Source: Lunularia cruciata (Eukaryota; Streptophyta; Marchantiopsida; Lunulariales; Lunulariaceae). From it: a stretch of 64,000 nt of DNA. Below the pieces are notes generated by a model, which made no database searches, was not told the DNA's origin, and saw nothing but the letters and a program-made list of their open reading frames with translations. Where the stretch lies: positions 62,525,965 to 62,589,964 of the forward strand of contig OX419758.1 in the NCBI GenBank assembly GCA_948567375.1. The letters run 5' to 3'. Below are positions 23,060-34,969 of the stretch, piece by piece (position 1 is the first letter of the stretch; every line of letters begins with the position of its first letter). Position numbers and translations under genes: made by a program.

Positions 23060-26000
23060 AATTCTGAATTAAATTTTCTACATCGCTTTGCCTTCTTTCC
23101 ATCGTACACATGTATGATGATGAAACTTAACTTAAATTAAATTTTCAATGTAATGATAGATGATTTTTATTGGTTGTATTTTAGTTTTTAGACTGTGATG
23201 TTAAGGTAATCGCAAAAATGGTATATATGTCTATTAAAATTATTATTTTTCCTTACTAAGATTCATTATACACTATATCACAGCACATATTAATATAAAT
23301 AATAAAATTTATTAATAATGAATTATATAAATACTAAAATTTTGATCGATCATATACATATATAATGAGTTCATATGTATTATGATATAGTTATAAATTA
23401 TAAATTTCTTTTACTAACCTTGATTTAAGTGCTTTTTATATGAAAGTGAACTCAACCAAAATAGACCTACCAATTAAAGTTCAAAAATTCTGATATGGAA
23501 TTATTCTTAACAATAACAATAATATTATTGATAGAAAATAAAATCTAGGTTGAAACAGTCCATACCATGCATTAAGAAAGCACATATATGACTATATGCA
23601 TCAACAAATAAAAAAACCCAATAAAATAAGAGAAATTAGGAAAATAAATGTGATCTAGATCAAGTAACATAGAACAAGAAACTAAAGTAAAATGAAAATT
23701 ATGAAAGATGATTGGCAATTTAATGACAAAAATTACATATTAGATAACTAAAATGTATTCCTAATAAGAATTAAGAAGCAAAGAGATAGTATATTAAAAG
23801 AAGATAAATAATTTTCCACGTTCAATAGAAATTATTTGTAGAGAATACTAAGCACATTAGAATTAAAGAGAGCACATCCAAAAGTTTTGGACTTGCACCT
23901 TAAATTATTTTAACTGGCACACAAAAAATGGTGTATAGAAGTACTATGTGGCTATTCTTATGAATTGCACTTTCCGGATGCTAGCATATATATGATTAAC
24001 ATCCACCTTAGTTATGATTGCTCATTATTATAATGAGAAAATTACCTCCTCGGTAAATAATATGTAATTCCCTTTGTATTGACGATGGAGGTTCAAGCTT
24101 TAAAAGAGAGAGGTCCTGATATCTATGTAAGGTCTAGACATGAAGGCTCCTCCTCAAGGCCAATTACAAATAAATATATCTTAGAATACATCTAGGAAAT
24201 AAACTCACTCTTGTCTAAATTAAGTTAAACTTGTTTTGGCATTGAAGATGTGTTTAGGGTCTGTAGGCTAGATTCCTATCAAACAACAGAAAATTTGGCT
24301 CTATAAGACATAAATATCCATTAGATCTTCACATCTACATAATATTGGGATCCATAAAATCTCTTGCGTTATTAGCATGTGTTAATCCGTCTCTTCTAAA
24401 CCCTTGTCGTCATAAGCTCGTAAGGGCTTAATGAACTTGACCCATACTACACTTGTTAGCTTGGAATGAGCTAATTTGGCACTATTCTCACTGAGCTCTA
24501 TCGAGTATGCTTTGCATAGCTTTCCACCAAGATCTTTGGTGCTTCCTTCAATATTCCAACTTTTGCATTTAGCCTTGACGATCTTGAGTTAATCTGCTGC
24601 ATTCCTCGACAGTACCCACAAAACTATCTTCAATTTTCTTCAGCATGGTTTAGAATCCAACAATGAACATACCAAAAGCTTGGATATCTTAGTAATCTTC
24701 CAATTAATAAGCATATTTTTTAAGTGAAGTCTACTTGATGTGACGTCATTGAGATTTCATCTTACAACTCTTTTAATCTATTGGGTTTAGAGGTTGGATC
24801 ATATTCTCTTATGACAAATGTAATAGTAAGACCAACAACTCCAACTATTACAAATCCATAAATCTATATCAATACAAACATATAGATTGATTAGTATGAA
24901 AGAACTAACTGTCATAAGGAGAAAAGCATTAAAAAAGGAGAATAGTATTATACAAATAAAAAGATCACAAGAAAGAGTTGAAAAAATGGACAAATATGAT
25001 AGAAAATAGATAAATTAGCACTACAATTTACCACAAGACCCTTGTCACACTAAATGAGCCCTTAAAATTATGGATGCATATAGCTAAGCATGAAAATATT
25101 CTTGGTATATGCTCATAATACCCTATCATACCTTGAGTGTGTCTCAACATCTAGAGTCAAAGATAAGTGTTTTGGTCAAACATGTTTTCCACTAATGATA
25201 GGTTTGCGCGACATATGGAACATGTATAGTAGTATATAACATATAGTGTTGAACCATGGTAAGCAAGACCCAAGCATCATATATATTGAATTTTTCTTAT
25301 CAGAATTCTTTGTGGTGCTACGATTCTTGTGATGAGATATTGAATATATGTTTTCCATCTATAGATCTTCCTTGTATTGATGAAAAAACTAAAAAAAACT
25401 AGCATCTTTCAATCACTTATTAGAAGTTCAATAAGGATGAGTTTAATAAAAAAAATTAGTGATATTGTATATAAATTGTTGATACAAGCAATACTCCTTT
25501 TGCAAGTAAATTATAGAATAATTGCCATATTATATGACTTGTCAAATTTATTCAAGTTATTATATTAGCAAATTAATCTCAGATGTTTAGATCATTTTTA
25601 TAATTTCATAATGCAGACATTCCAATACACACCATTCTTACTTTGATACCAATATAGAATACCAAAATCCAATAGAAAAAGTAGAAAAAGTGGAAAATAT
25701 AAAAATAAGAAATGGACCAGGAATTGTATACAAATTTCTCTAAATACTAAGAATTGTAAGGAATTGCTATCTTTATTTGAGATAAGTATAAGCTTATTTC
25801 CTTGAAGTTAATCATTAACTCTCTATGCAAGTTAAATTCCCATTAAAGTTACTTAAAAGCTACGAAAGCTCCACAACACCTTACAGCCTAGTCTGTTGGA
25901 AATTTCTTAAGTACCTTCCTAACCAACTTGGTGTTCAAGAATGTTCCTAAGTACCTTCTATTATTCTTTTATGAGATTTCCTATGTACTTTACGGCATTT

Positions 26001-26430
26001 CTTTTAGAAGCTTTTAGTAATCTATATAGGAATGTTCCACGAATTACTAAGGTAACTTCCATATAATTGTATATTATTGCAATTGATTTTCTATCTAAGA
26101 CAAAACATAGATTCTGCTTTGAATCTCCTTAAGACCTCCATTCTATAGAAATAAGGACATACATTCTTTAACTTGTTCTATGTAGCTTTCTAACTTCTCC
26201 ATAGAGACCTTCTCCTATGTATCTATATTTATAGTCCAGCCTTATATGAGTTCATGTAGTTGGTCCATATTCCATATAATATTTTGCTCAACTTAAGAAA
26301 TTGTCTCCCCTATTTTCTTTTTATAGAATTTTTATACATTAATATGATCAACGTACTTGGGTTATCTTCTTCTCTTGATAGATTTTATCCAAAATCTTCC
26401 TAATAACTTTTAATAGATTTTGAAGGGAAA
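23060..26430. other. AT-rich intergenic DNA, probably old repeats
   Basis: This is strongly AT-rich and CpG-poor, with only short AT-driven frames. A word resembling a retrotransposon primer-binding site for initiator tRNA-Met lies at 25641-25651 (reverse complement TGGTATCAAAG), with copia-LTR-like AT-rich sequence to its right. No coding domain could be read, so an old minus-strand LTR element is only a guess. Confidence 0.4.
25641..25651 (-). other. Possible primer-binding site of an eroded LTR element
   Basis: On the minus strand the sequence reads TGGTATCAAAG, one change from the TGGTATCAGAGC type site complementary to initiator tRNA-Met used by plant LTR retrotransposons. The sequence to the right lacks a clean TG...CA LTR end, so this is weak. 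Confidence 0.25.
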
Positions 26431-26439
26431 GTGCATAAA

Positions 26440-27400
26440 TGAAATCATGTTCAAGAGCTCTTCAAATCCACTGCTTTCTGATGAAGTGGAAGAGGAAAGC
26501 AATGACCGAACTCTGTGACAACAAGAGCTTCATGTAACTGAACTGCTGAGAAGTAACAAAATCCCCATGTCACCATACTAAGCTATATAATGATATTCGT
26601 ATTATTTAATTCGCAATGATAGAGGAAGGAAAGGAATTGAACAGGACCAGAAAGGATCTCCATCACCCGAACCACTTCGTAGGGCTCTAACTTTTGAAAT
26701 TTACAAAAAATTATTCATTTATTATAAGTGTCCTCTCTTATTGACATTGACAATGATAAGGATGTTGATGATCTATCTTGCAAGTAAACATAGAGTTAAG
26801 CACTCGCAAACCTAATATAAAATCCTTGTACAAAGTATCTACACCCATAATCAGTTTATCAGTTTATGCTTGCACCAACTAATTACTCCTTGCAATGGTT
26901 TAGGTGTACCAAAATCCATGAAATAAAGAATTCGGATTTGATTCCTTTACCTGGATGCATCCCGAAATAAACACCCATGTAACCCAATATTTTGTCCATG
27001 GTATCTATTGCATCTATATAGGCGGAGATCACCTGTGTAGGATATTTTCTTTCTCTTGAAGACTGTCTCGTGTAATGCAATGGATATGCAATGCCCGCAA
27101 TATCTTACAATTGACTCGTTTAATGTTTAATGCAGTAGCGTGCACTGCACGAAATGTGTGACAATTTTGGATGTGTGAAGATGGGTTCCGATGGTAGAAT
27201 TCAAACTAATCCTTAATGTGTTGAGACCCTACGCAGTCTCATCACAAGTTCGACGACGTAAAAGAAATGAACTCCACTTTCAACTTTACGCTTGAACACT
27301 GATTCGTAAGAACATGATCATTCGGGACAACGGTTGTGCATGTTGGTGTATACGAAAAGTTCGTCAACCATTTCTGTTATCTCCGGTGGTGATCATATGT
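26440..27400. other. Less AT-rich island with a possible exon
   Basis: CpG dinucleotides and mixed composition return here inside the AT-rich block. On the minus strand an AG acceptor at about 27030 and a CATCCAG|GTAAAG donor at about 26949 would bound an open exon. Its translation includes AIDTMDKILGYMGVYFGMHP. I cannot place the exon in a family and see no partner exons. It may be a relic of single-copy DNA isolated between repeat insertions. Confidence 0.25.
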
Positions 27401-27597
27401 ATGGACGTTGAATATGGCAATCACATAATGTGAGAAATAGTTCTAGGAGATCAAATGCTCCATCACAGCGAAACAGAACCAAATAGTATATCCCAATGCA
27501 AAAAGGAATATAAGTTATAATTATTATTAAGTGCAAGCATAAAGGCCAGAGTAAAAGAAAAAGGATAAAAACCTTATGGGAAACTGCTGCCCTATGC

Positions 27598-28150
27598 AAA
27601 AAATATGGAAAGAAGGAAAGTAATTTACTACTGAACGGCGTGATATAAGTTCTCATCCGATAGATGTGGAGGAAAGGTCGTAGACTAGACTTGATGGGAG
27701 TTCTTTTTATTCCTGCAAGTCTATTAGATCCAATATTTGAGAAAGCTATAAAAGAGTAATTGAAATATATGAAATATAAGATAAGCATGAAGTAGTCATG
27801 ATCCTTCTCTTTTGAAAGGATCCTCTTGCTACCTCTTGTCTTGAAGGAGACCATGGAAAAAATAACCCCAACACAAAGCAAATGGAAAATAATGAAAATA
27901 ATTTACTATTGAATGTTGATATAAGTCCTGCTGTGATATAGCCAATAAATTGGCAGGAAAGGTCCTAAATCTGATGGGAGTTTCTATTGCTATTACAAAT
28001 CTATGAGATCTAATGCATAAGAAGCATTGTAAAGTGATGATGAATCTATCTAAAGATATAAAATAAACATAATAGATAAAATAGCAAATCCCTCTCTTTT
28101 GCAAGCATCCTCTTGTTGCCTTTCAAAGGAGACCACCCCAAATGATGGGA
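27598..28150. repeat. Tandem repeat, monomer about 281 bp, two copies
   Basis: The words GGAAA.GA.GGAAA, AATTTACTA.TGAA, GGCAGGAAAGGTC/GGAGGAAAGGTC, GATGGGAGTT and CTCTTTTG.AAG.ATCCTCTTG recur in the same order from about 27598 and from about 27878. The long minus-strand frame 27393-27881 runs through the repeat and is almost certainly an AT-rich artefact. Confidence 0.6.
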
Positions 28151-28532
28151 AAAAAGAAGAAAAGTCCTAAAGCCAAAAGGTACGACAAAGGAGGAATTAA
28201 AGGATAACAACAATATATAGTGGTATTCTTTACCTCTATTGGGGTAGTACCTATTGCTTTTACTTTGATAGTTGCTTGTGCTAATGACTCTCCTCATGGG
28301 GGATTAGTGAACAATGCATTAAACCGTTTTAAATCAAATAGCCTATATCATGTGTTCTCTAAAGTCATTATAAATTTTTTGCTCTTTGATGAAATGTCTA
28401 AGCAAATCCAATAAACACTCAATCTATGATTAAAGCAACATATATCATCCATCCAAGAGATAAAATCCAAATGATGAGTAAAATGCATAAAAATCTCTAA
28501 AGCTAAAGGTACAACAAAGACATTATGGTAAC
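28150..28532. repeat. Complex repeat monomer left of the chromovirus
   Basis: The stretch with TTCTTTACCTCTATTGG, GATAGTTGCTTGTGCTAATG, CTCCTCATGGGG and ending AAAGGTACAACAAAGACATTA matches 34165-34570 on the other side of the chromovirus. A further, more diverged copy follows at 34585-34960. The chromovirus therefore appears to have inserted into a tandem array with a monomer near 350-400 bp. Confidence 0.6.
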
Positions 28533-29125
28533 TTTAATATTCCGAGGACAAGAGAACTTTCAAGAGAAACACAAGAGAAGAAACACAAAGCTTCAAATTC
28601 AATCTTCCGATGCCCAAAGGAGCACCTTGTCTTTACTATATAGCAAAGAAGATTCCCTCAAAAGAAGCTCCACTATTGGATCAGATACAAGGATTGATGA
28701 CATTTCAACAAGCTCCACCCTTAGATTAGTTGCATGGATTGGTGATATGTCAGTTCTGTCCTATTTGGTTGGTCACACAAGTTTTACCAAAGGGAATGTT
28801 TAGGGAATCTTCCAATAGAAAGCTCAAATTGCATGGGTGAGATACCATTGGAAAGCTCTTGATGAGATAAATAGTGGGGGGGAAAAGCCAAGCATTTTCT
28901 TGCAAAGGGGGGAATCTTCACATTTTCAAGGCCTAATTCCTCTATTTAGGCTTCCAAAATTAGCTCTAAAGTTTTCAAGGTGTTTTCAACAATTTCCTGA
29001 TTAGTGTAAATACTCTTTTGGTGACACCTCTATCTGATATACTTAGACCATCATATATAACATCCTTCCAGATGTTACCAAGCCAATTTTACCTCTATGT
29101 AATATATCTAGCTAATGGTATTACA
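28533..29125 (-). repeat. Chromovirus 3' LTR
   Basis: It starts as TTTAATATTCC (eroded TGTAATATTCC) and ends CTAGCTAATGGTATTACA at 29125, matching the solo LTR at 51102-51660 and the 5' LTR at 33580-34140. On the minus strand it is preceded by a polypurine tract (AAAAGAGGGGAGATT, 29126-29140). A second copy of the LTR end plus tract follows to 29241. Confidence 0.75.
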
Positions 29126-29290
29126 AATCTCCCCTCTTTTAAGATGCAACATCCTTGATGCAAATTTGTTGATCAAAAGATTATAATTTTCACCTCTAGA
29201 TAATATGCCTAGCTAATGGTATTACAAATCTCTCCTCTTTTAAGATGCAACATCCTTGTTACAAAGCTGTTGCTCAAAAGATTGTTGGAT
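29089..29290 (-). repeat. Duplicated LTR end plus polypurine tract (about 101 bp x 2)
   Basis: The block ACCTCTA..TAATAT..CTAGCTAATGG..., the polypurine tract complement CTCCTCTTTTAAGATG, and CAACATCCTTG...GATCAAAAGATT occur twice head to tail (from about 29089 and 29192). The element therefore has two potential 3' LTR start sites 101 bases apart. Confidence 0.7.
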
Positions 29291-29440
29291 CATGTTGTTG
29301 GACCGGTGCATGGATCAAGTTGGCTGATGGCTCCCATGTTGCCACATATAGTTTGTACTCTTTCCAATGTACAAGATATTCAACACGTGGATAGCGGGTA
29401 CCATTGATGCATTTCTAGAGAATATATTCAACTTCATATT
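29283..29440 (-). pseudogene. Chromodomain at the end of the chromovirus polyprotein
   Basis: On the minus strand the frame from 29432 reads VEYIL, a stop, then GTRYPRVEYLVHWKEY and ATWEPSANLI. This is the chromodomain pattern, with the aromatic residues, the Y-L-V-x-W-K-x-Y strand and the T-W-E-P motif before the final helix. Only one TAG interrupts it. In chromoviruses this domain guides the integrase to methylated histone H3. Its presence places the element in the chromovirus branch. Confidence 0.8.
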
Positions 29441-29559
29441 CCATCATCTTGTCAATGAGTGTTGGACAAGGTCAAATTTCTTGTATGGAAGGAAAGTGTG
29501 GCAATAGAGATGCATACATGCATAATAAGGAAACGTGGAACACTAGATGGATCTTCATG

Positions 29560-30620
29560 TGTTGTGGTAGCTCAAGATGATAGGCCATTGTGCCAATTTA
29601 TTGTAGGATGGGAAAAGGTCCAATAAAACAAGGTCTGAGCTTAGGAGGACCAATTAACATGAGGTTGGTTGTGGACAACTAGACTTGATCCCAACATTGA
29701 ACTCCACGTGTTGGAAATGTGTATGTGCATATTGTTTCTGTTAATTTTGGGCAATCTACAACCTGTACTTGGTGTTCTCCACACCTTGTTGGATTCAAAA
29801 ACAAAAGTGTTGATAATATCAAACTTGGTAACCACCAGGTGGATCTTCATCAAGCTTGAAGGTGTAAAAGGATGCTTTCCATACATGAGGAAGAATGGTG
29901 TGACCTATGTGAATGCATTCACTAAATTATTATAGGTAAATTCCACCCATGAAAGTAAGGTGTCCTACCTCTCTTGCTCATCCAAGGTGAATCCTTAGAG
30001 CATGTCCTCAATAGTGCAATTAGCCTGCTCTATTTGTCCATTGATTTATGGATGGTAAACCATAGACATGGCCAATTTGATTTTGAAGATACCAAAAAGT
30101 ATTCTCCAAAACAAACTATTGAATTGAGAGCCTCTATTGGTGATGAGCACTCAGACAAGCCATGGTGAGGAAAGATTACATCTAAGTACAATTGAGCTAA
30201 TTGTGGAGCATTCATGTCCTTGGTGGTAGGACGCATATGAATCATTTTGTTAAGTCAGTCAACAATGGAGTCAAACCTTAAGGTGATCTTGTGCAATTCA
30301 TAAACCAAATCCATGATTACCTTTCCTAATATTCTGTAGGAGTAGGTAGGGGTTGAAGGAGTCTTATGGGAGCTTTATTAGAAGCTTTATTTTATTGATA
30401 AAGTAGGCTGCTTCAAACATATTCCATCATATTATTGCTCATCTTGGGCCAATAGTAATGGCATTTGACTACATCTAATATCTTGTCCACTCCAACATGA
30501 CCTACAATGGCAAAATCATGACATTCCACTAGGATGGTGGTTCTTATGTTTGTTGCCTCTGGGATCCATAACTTGCCATCACAAAAAGTGAGTCCTTTGG
30601 TATTGGTGATGCCTTTGGAT
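29560..30620 (-). pseudogene. Chromovirus integrase (zinc, core and C-terminal parts)
   Basis: The zinc-binding region is at about 30420-30600 (HDFAIVGHVGVDK ... YYWPKM). The core lies at about 29960-30290 (KMIHMRPTTKD, then a second frame with VYHPQINGQIEQAN, the region that follows the DDE aspartates). The C-terminal GPF-type region is at about 29570-29680 (PPKLRPCFIGPFP and AYHLELPQHMKIH). At least two frameshifts and several stops separate these pieces. Confidence 0.8.
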
Positions 30621-30799
30621 GAACAAGCTCTTACAATCTATGAATCAGTTTTGTAGCAGCAAGAATCCTTGGCCATAATTTTAGGTTCATCTTGACCTTT
30701 ACCATTAGATTTTTTTCCATAGGCATTTGGATGAATGAATCTACAAGTTGCTTCTTGCCTTCCACATATGTGATCATCATGTTGAATCATTGTCTACAC

Positions 30800-32020
30800 T
30801 TTATTGATCAAATCTGTTCAAGATAGATCTTTTTTTGTCTTGAGTAGAGATTTGTGGTTTTTCTCCACTAAAAATGCCTTCTTGATAGTGCTTCTAATGC
30901 TATGCTGCAAGGACTATGTCCAACTCTTCTTGTTTAGTGGTGTGATAGTTGTAGTTTTTCGATAACAACTTTCAAGAGAAATATGCAATTGGATTCCATT
31001 CGTCATGCAACTCTTGTTGTAGGATTGCTCATATTGTTATACCTAATGCATCTATAGCCACTTGATTGGGTGTTTTGGATCATACCATTTCAAGATTGGT
31101 GCATGTAGTAATGCATCTTTCAATTTTTGAAAGGCCAATTATTGTGTGGTTCTCCACATCCACTTCCTTCCCTTGCCAAGTAGTGTCATTAGAGGTTGTG
31201 TAACCTTGGAAGTCCTTGAGAAATTAACGATAAAATTCCATCAATCCTAAGAAAACCTTGAGTTAAGTTTGATCTTCTAGAGCACCCCAATTTTGAATGA
31301 CCTCTATTTTATTTGTACCAATTGGATACCTTTTGCACTTACTCTATGCCCTAAGTAGTCCACTTCAAACTTGCCAAACTTGCACTTTGAGATTTTTTCA
31401 TACAAATGATTTTGTCATAAAATCCAGAGGACTTCTCTCAAATGTTGCTTGTGCTCCAACATCCTACTATAGACTAAGATGTCATCAAGGAAAATGATAA
31501 TAGATTTATCCAAGTATGGATAAAATATATCATTCACCAAACTCATGAAAATGGCTAGTATGTTGGTGAGGCTGAATGGCATCACCATGTACTCAAAGTG
31601 ACCATTTGAACCTTATTTGAACAATTGTTTTCTATAGATCTTCCTTTGCAAGCCTTATTTGGTTGTAACCACTCCGCAAATATAATGTGGTGAAATCTTT
31701 TTCCCCATTGAGTTGATCAAATAGATCATCCATGTGGAATAGATCATCCATGTGGAGTAAGGGATATTTTTTCTTTATCATTTGTTGATTTAGGCCCCAA
31801 TAGTCAATGCACATGTGCATTGTACCATCCTTCTTCTTCACAAACAAGACAACAGACCTATATGGTGATATGTTGTATTGGATAAACCCAATCTATATTA
31901 TATCCTCAATTTGAGCCTTACACTCCTCCAAGTCATAAGGTGATAGTTGATATGGGGCCTTACAAGGAGGTGTTTTCCCAAGAAGTATCTCAATTTTATG
32001 ATCTACTCTCCTTTTGGTGG
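30800..32020 (-). pseudogene. Chromovirus reverse transcriptase and RNase H remnant
   Basis: From about 32020 the frame reads RRVDHKIEILLGKTPP and LFVKKKDGTMHMCIDY. It continues to RSGYNQIRL and an LDDILVYS catalytic motif encoded at about 31466-31492, with DYLGH beyond. The YPL.MDDLF segment contains an exact 18-bp tandem duplication (31721-31738, 31739-31756) that repeats HMDDLF. RNase H connection motifs (AFQKLKDALLHAPIL, then NHKSLL in another frame) are readable at about 31150-30830 with several stops. Confidence 0.8.
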
Positions 32021-32128
32021 TAATCCTAAGGGCAAGTCATCTAGGAAGACATCTTGAAACTCATTGACCACGTCTTTCAATTTCTCAACAATTTGTCCAT
32101 CAAGTTATGCACTCTAGACTTCTCTTAA

Positions 32129-32566
32129 TTAGGTCCATAACACATATGTTTTTTTAGAGATAGCTAATGTCCTTATAATATAGAGAGGAAGTTCTTGCCT
32201 ATCTAATCTTTCTTTAATTCCAATGATATTCCATTTGCAAGTTCTCACTATTTTCTTTCTCCAATCTACCATGGGGTTGTAGTGCTCCATCCACAACATG
32301 CCTAAGATTGCATCATAACAAGCTAACCATATCACTCGCCACTCAATCTCTTCTTGATACTCTCCTATAGAGAGTGCTACCTTTCTAAGTAATGACTCAA
32401 TCCTCTCTATTTCACCATTTGGTAACTCTACTTCTTCCTTCTCATCCTTCTCTAGATCCATTTCCAACCTTATTGCAACAAAGTGAGACAAGAAATTCTC
32501 TATTGCTCCAAGGTCTTTCAATACTCTTGTTTGATTTCCTTTTAAGATTCCATTCATGACAATCAA
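32129..32566 (-). pseudogene. Chromovirus protease region
   Basis: The 145-codon open frame contains DLGAIENFLSHFVA, corresponding to the D-S/T-G-A active-site motif with the hydroxyl residue replaced by Leu. It also has the ILGMLWMEHYNPMVDWRKK block typical of Ty3 elements just after the protease. The changed active-site residue means the protease would be inactive. Confidence 0.75.
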
Positions 32567-32905
32567 TTGTGATTTTTTCTACCTCAACCTTTGCACACTC
32601 ATCCTCTTCTTCCCCTTTTTTTTTCTCTTCTCCATTGAGGCAATAAGGCCACAAGGTACATTTATTGGTGATCATCATTTTTTGATGTGATTTTTGCATC
32701 CTCCTCTTTAATTTATCTCTCCATGTTGTTCAAAGATAGCCTACATAGAGACCAAGGGCCTCTAAGAAGACAAGCATGACAATTGATTATTATGTACCCA
32801 ACTCGGCATAATTTTAGCAACAATGTTGTTTTTCTTGAGTCCCTTCTCCTTGTGGGACTCCATCTCTCCTTTCTCTCGTCCTTGCTCACCTTGGATAGGT
32901 CATGC

Positions 32906-33205
32906 TCATCTATCTTGGAACTGAATGTTGCCCAATTTTATTGGAATTGGCCCACCAAAGTGTGGTGTTTTAGCCCAATAATGTTGAGTCAAGACTACTC
33001 CTTCACCTTTTCCAAGTGCCATTGCTATTCTCTTAGCACAAGCAATGGCTTCAAAAATAGTGCAAGGGTTTTGTACCATTACTTCTTGGTAAATTTTCTC
33101 TTTTAACCCTTGTTTGAAATTATCCAGAGCTTCTACTGTACTCATATCAATTATTGTGACCTGTAGGGTTTGGGACAATTCTCCTTTCTTACATTGCCTA
33201 ATCAT
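32906..33205 (-). pseudogene. Chromovirus gag (capsid C-terminal part)
   Basis: A 99-codon frame with LDNFKQGLKEKIYQEVMVQN and TIFEAIACAKRIA matches the end of the retrotransposon gag domain. It is followed downstream on the minus strand by a degraded zinc-knuckle-like CHACL near 32780. The N-terminal part between here and the primer site is decayed. Confidence 0.65.
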
Positions 33206-33567
33206 TCTTGAACGTACATACTTGGCTTTACAATGCCTCCATGATCATCTTGATTTCCTGAAACTCATTCAACATCCCCTATTCCTTGCATCAGATCTTG
33301 CAACTACATATCCATAATTCTTACATGCAGAAAATGCTCAATTGCTACTTCCTACTTCAATAAAGAGTTAATATGATCACTCAAGAGGGGGCATGGAATA
33401 TTGGGATTACCATTGGAACTTCAAAGGCTATCACTTGTTGATAATATTCCTCACCAAAAGAGAAATTGCAAGAGAGATTGAGAAATGATACTATAGTTTC
33501 TCTCCTCAATCTCAATAGCACATTTTCTTCCACAAAGGGTGATCCACTCTCTTGGATTTAAATCCAA

Positions 33568-33579
33568 GCTCTGATTCCA
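33568..33579 (-). other. Chromovirus primer-binding site
   Basis: On the minus strand it reads TGGAATCAGAGC directly after the 5' LTR. This is one change from the TGGTATCAGAGC complementary to initiator tRNA-Met. Confidence 0.75.
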
Positions 33580-34170
33580 TTTTAATATTCCAAGGATAGG
33601 AAAATTTTCAAGAGAAACACAAAGCTTCACACTAAATCCTCTGATGCCCCAAAGGAGCACTATGTCATTATTATATAACAAAGAGAATTCTCTAAAAGAA
33701 AGCTCCACCCTTAGATCAGATATAGGGATTGGTAACATGTCAACAAGCTCCACCCTTAAATTAGTGATATGGATTGGTGACATGTTGGTTCTTGTCCTAT
33801 CTAGTTGGTCAAACAAGTTTGATCAAAAGAAATCTTTAGAGAATATTCCTATAGGGAGCTCAAAATCACATGGATGAGGTACCATTAGAAATCTCTTAAT
33901 GAAGCAAATATTGGGAGAGAAGGCAAGCCTTTCTTTCCAAAGGGAGTGAGTTGTCAATTTTCAATTTCTAATTCTTTTGTTTAGGCCTCCAAAATTGGCT
34001 TTGAAGTTTTCAAGGTGTTTTTGGCTCCTATCATATTAGTAGAAATATTCTTTTGGTGACACTCTATTTGATATACCTACTCCATCATATATAACATCTT
34101 TCCAAATGTTACCAAGCTAATTTTCACCTCTAGATAATATGTTTAAACATATTATCTAGAGTAGCTAGTG
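33580..34170 (-). repeat. Chromovirus 5' LTR with internal palindrome
   Basis: It starts TTTTAATATTCCAAGGATAGG beside the primer-binding site and follows the other two LTR copies to CACCTCTAGATAATATG at 34141. There a perfect 34-bp palindrome (34128-34161) interrupts it, followed by TAGCTAGTGGG, a degraded form of the LTR terminus. The true end is not clear. Confidence 0.7.
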
Positions 34171-34960
34171 GGTTTCTTTACCTATAGTGGTGGTAGTAGC
34201 TATTGCTTTCACTTGGATAGTTGCTTTTGCTAATGATTCATCATAGAGGAGGAGCTCATACCAATGACTCTCCTCATGGGGATTAGTGAACAATGTATTA
34301 AACCATTTAAATCAAATAGCCTATATCACATGTTCTCCAAAGTTATTACATCTATTGCATATTACCTTATCAAATTGTCCATATCAAATAGATCTTAAAT
34401 ATGCTCTCAAAATTCAATATATCTATTTTTGTTCATTGAGAAAATGGTCCAAAAAAATCCAACCACTACTCAATCTATAGGTAAAACCACTCTAAACCAA
34501 CCATCCAAAAGAGATGCTCAAATGATCAGAAAAATGCACAAAAATCTCTATAGCCAAAGGTACAACAAAGACATTAAAGATACCCATGGTGTATAATGAT
34601 ACTCTTTGCTCTCATTGTAGTTGCTTGTGCTAGTGAATCCTTATATAGAATTTGCTTGTGTTAATGATTCTCCTCCTACTCCTAAGAGATTAGAAACCAT
34701 TGCATCAAACTATCTATATTGCATGTTCTTGAAAGTTGATATATCTATTTTCAATTGCTGATTAAATGGTTCAAGTAAATCCAATCTCCACTCAATCTAT
34801 AGTTAAAACTAATGTATATCACCCGCCCATGTTTTCATTCACAAAAGATATAATTGAAGTAAATCCAATCATCATTCAATCTATAATTAGAACCATCAAA
34901 GAGATAGTTTAAGTAAATAAAACCACCATTCAATCTATAATTAGAACCAAATAGATCATA
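34165..34960. repeat. Complex tandem repeat right of the chromovirus
   Basis: One monomer (34165-34570) matches 28216-28530. A second, more diverged monomer starts about 34585 (ACTCTTTGCTCTCATTG.TAGTTGCTTGTGCTA...). It ends in smaller reiterations of a roughly 60-bp word containing ATTCAATCTATAATTAGAACC (about 34790-34960). Confidence 0.6.
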
Positions 34961-34969
34961 AGATCTATA

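Larger units (their letters stand above)
28533..34170 (-). mobile_element. Degenerate Ty3/gypsy chromovirus
   Basis: Both LTRs, a primer-binding site, gag, protease, reverse transcriptase, RNase H remnant, integrase and a C-terminal chromodomain can be followed along the minus strand in the order expected for a plant chromovirus. All frames are broken by stops and frameshifts. Many stops are TAG/TAA where the family has CAG/CAA or TGG, which fits C-to-T decay. The element sits in a tandem repeat array, so its target duplication is not readable. A related solo LTR lies at 51102-51660. It is certainly immobile by itself. Confidence 0.85.

Noticed and set aside
27393..27881. 162-codon minus-strand open frame with hydrophobic stretches
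   Set aside because: It runs through two tandem repeat monomers in AT-rich DNA; the hydrophobic composition follows from T-rich codons. No domain and no splice context.
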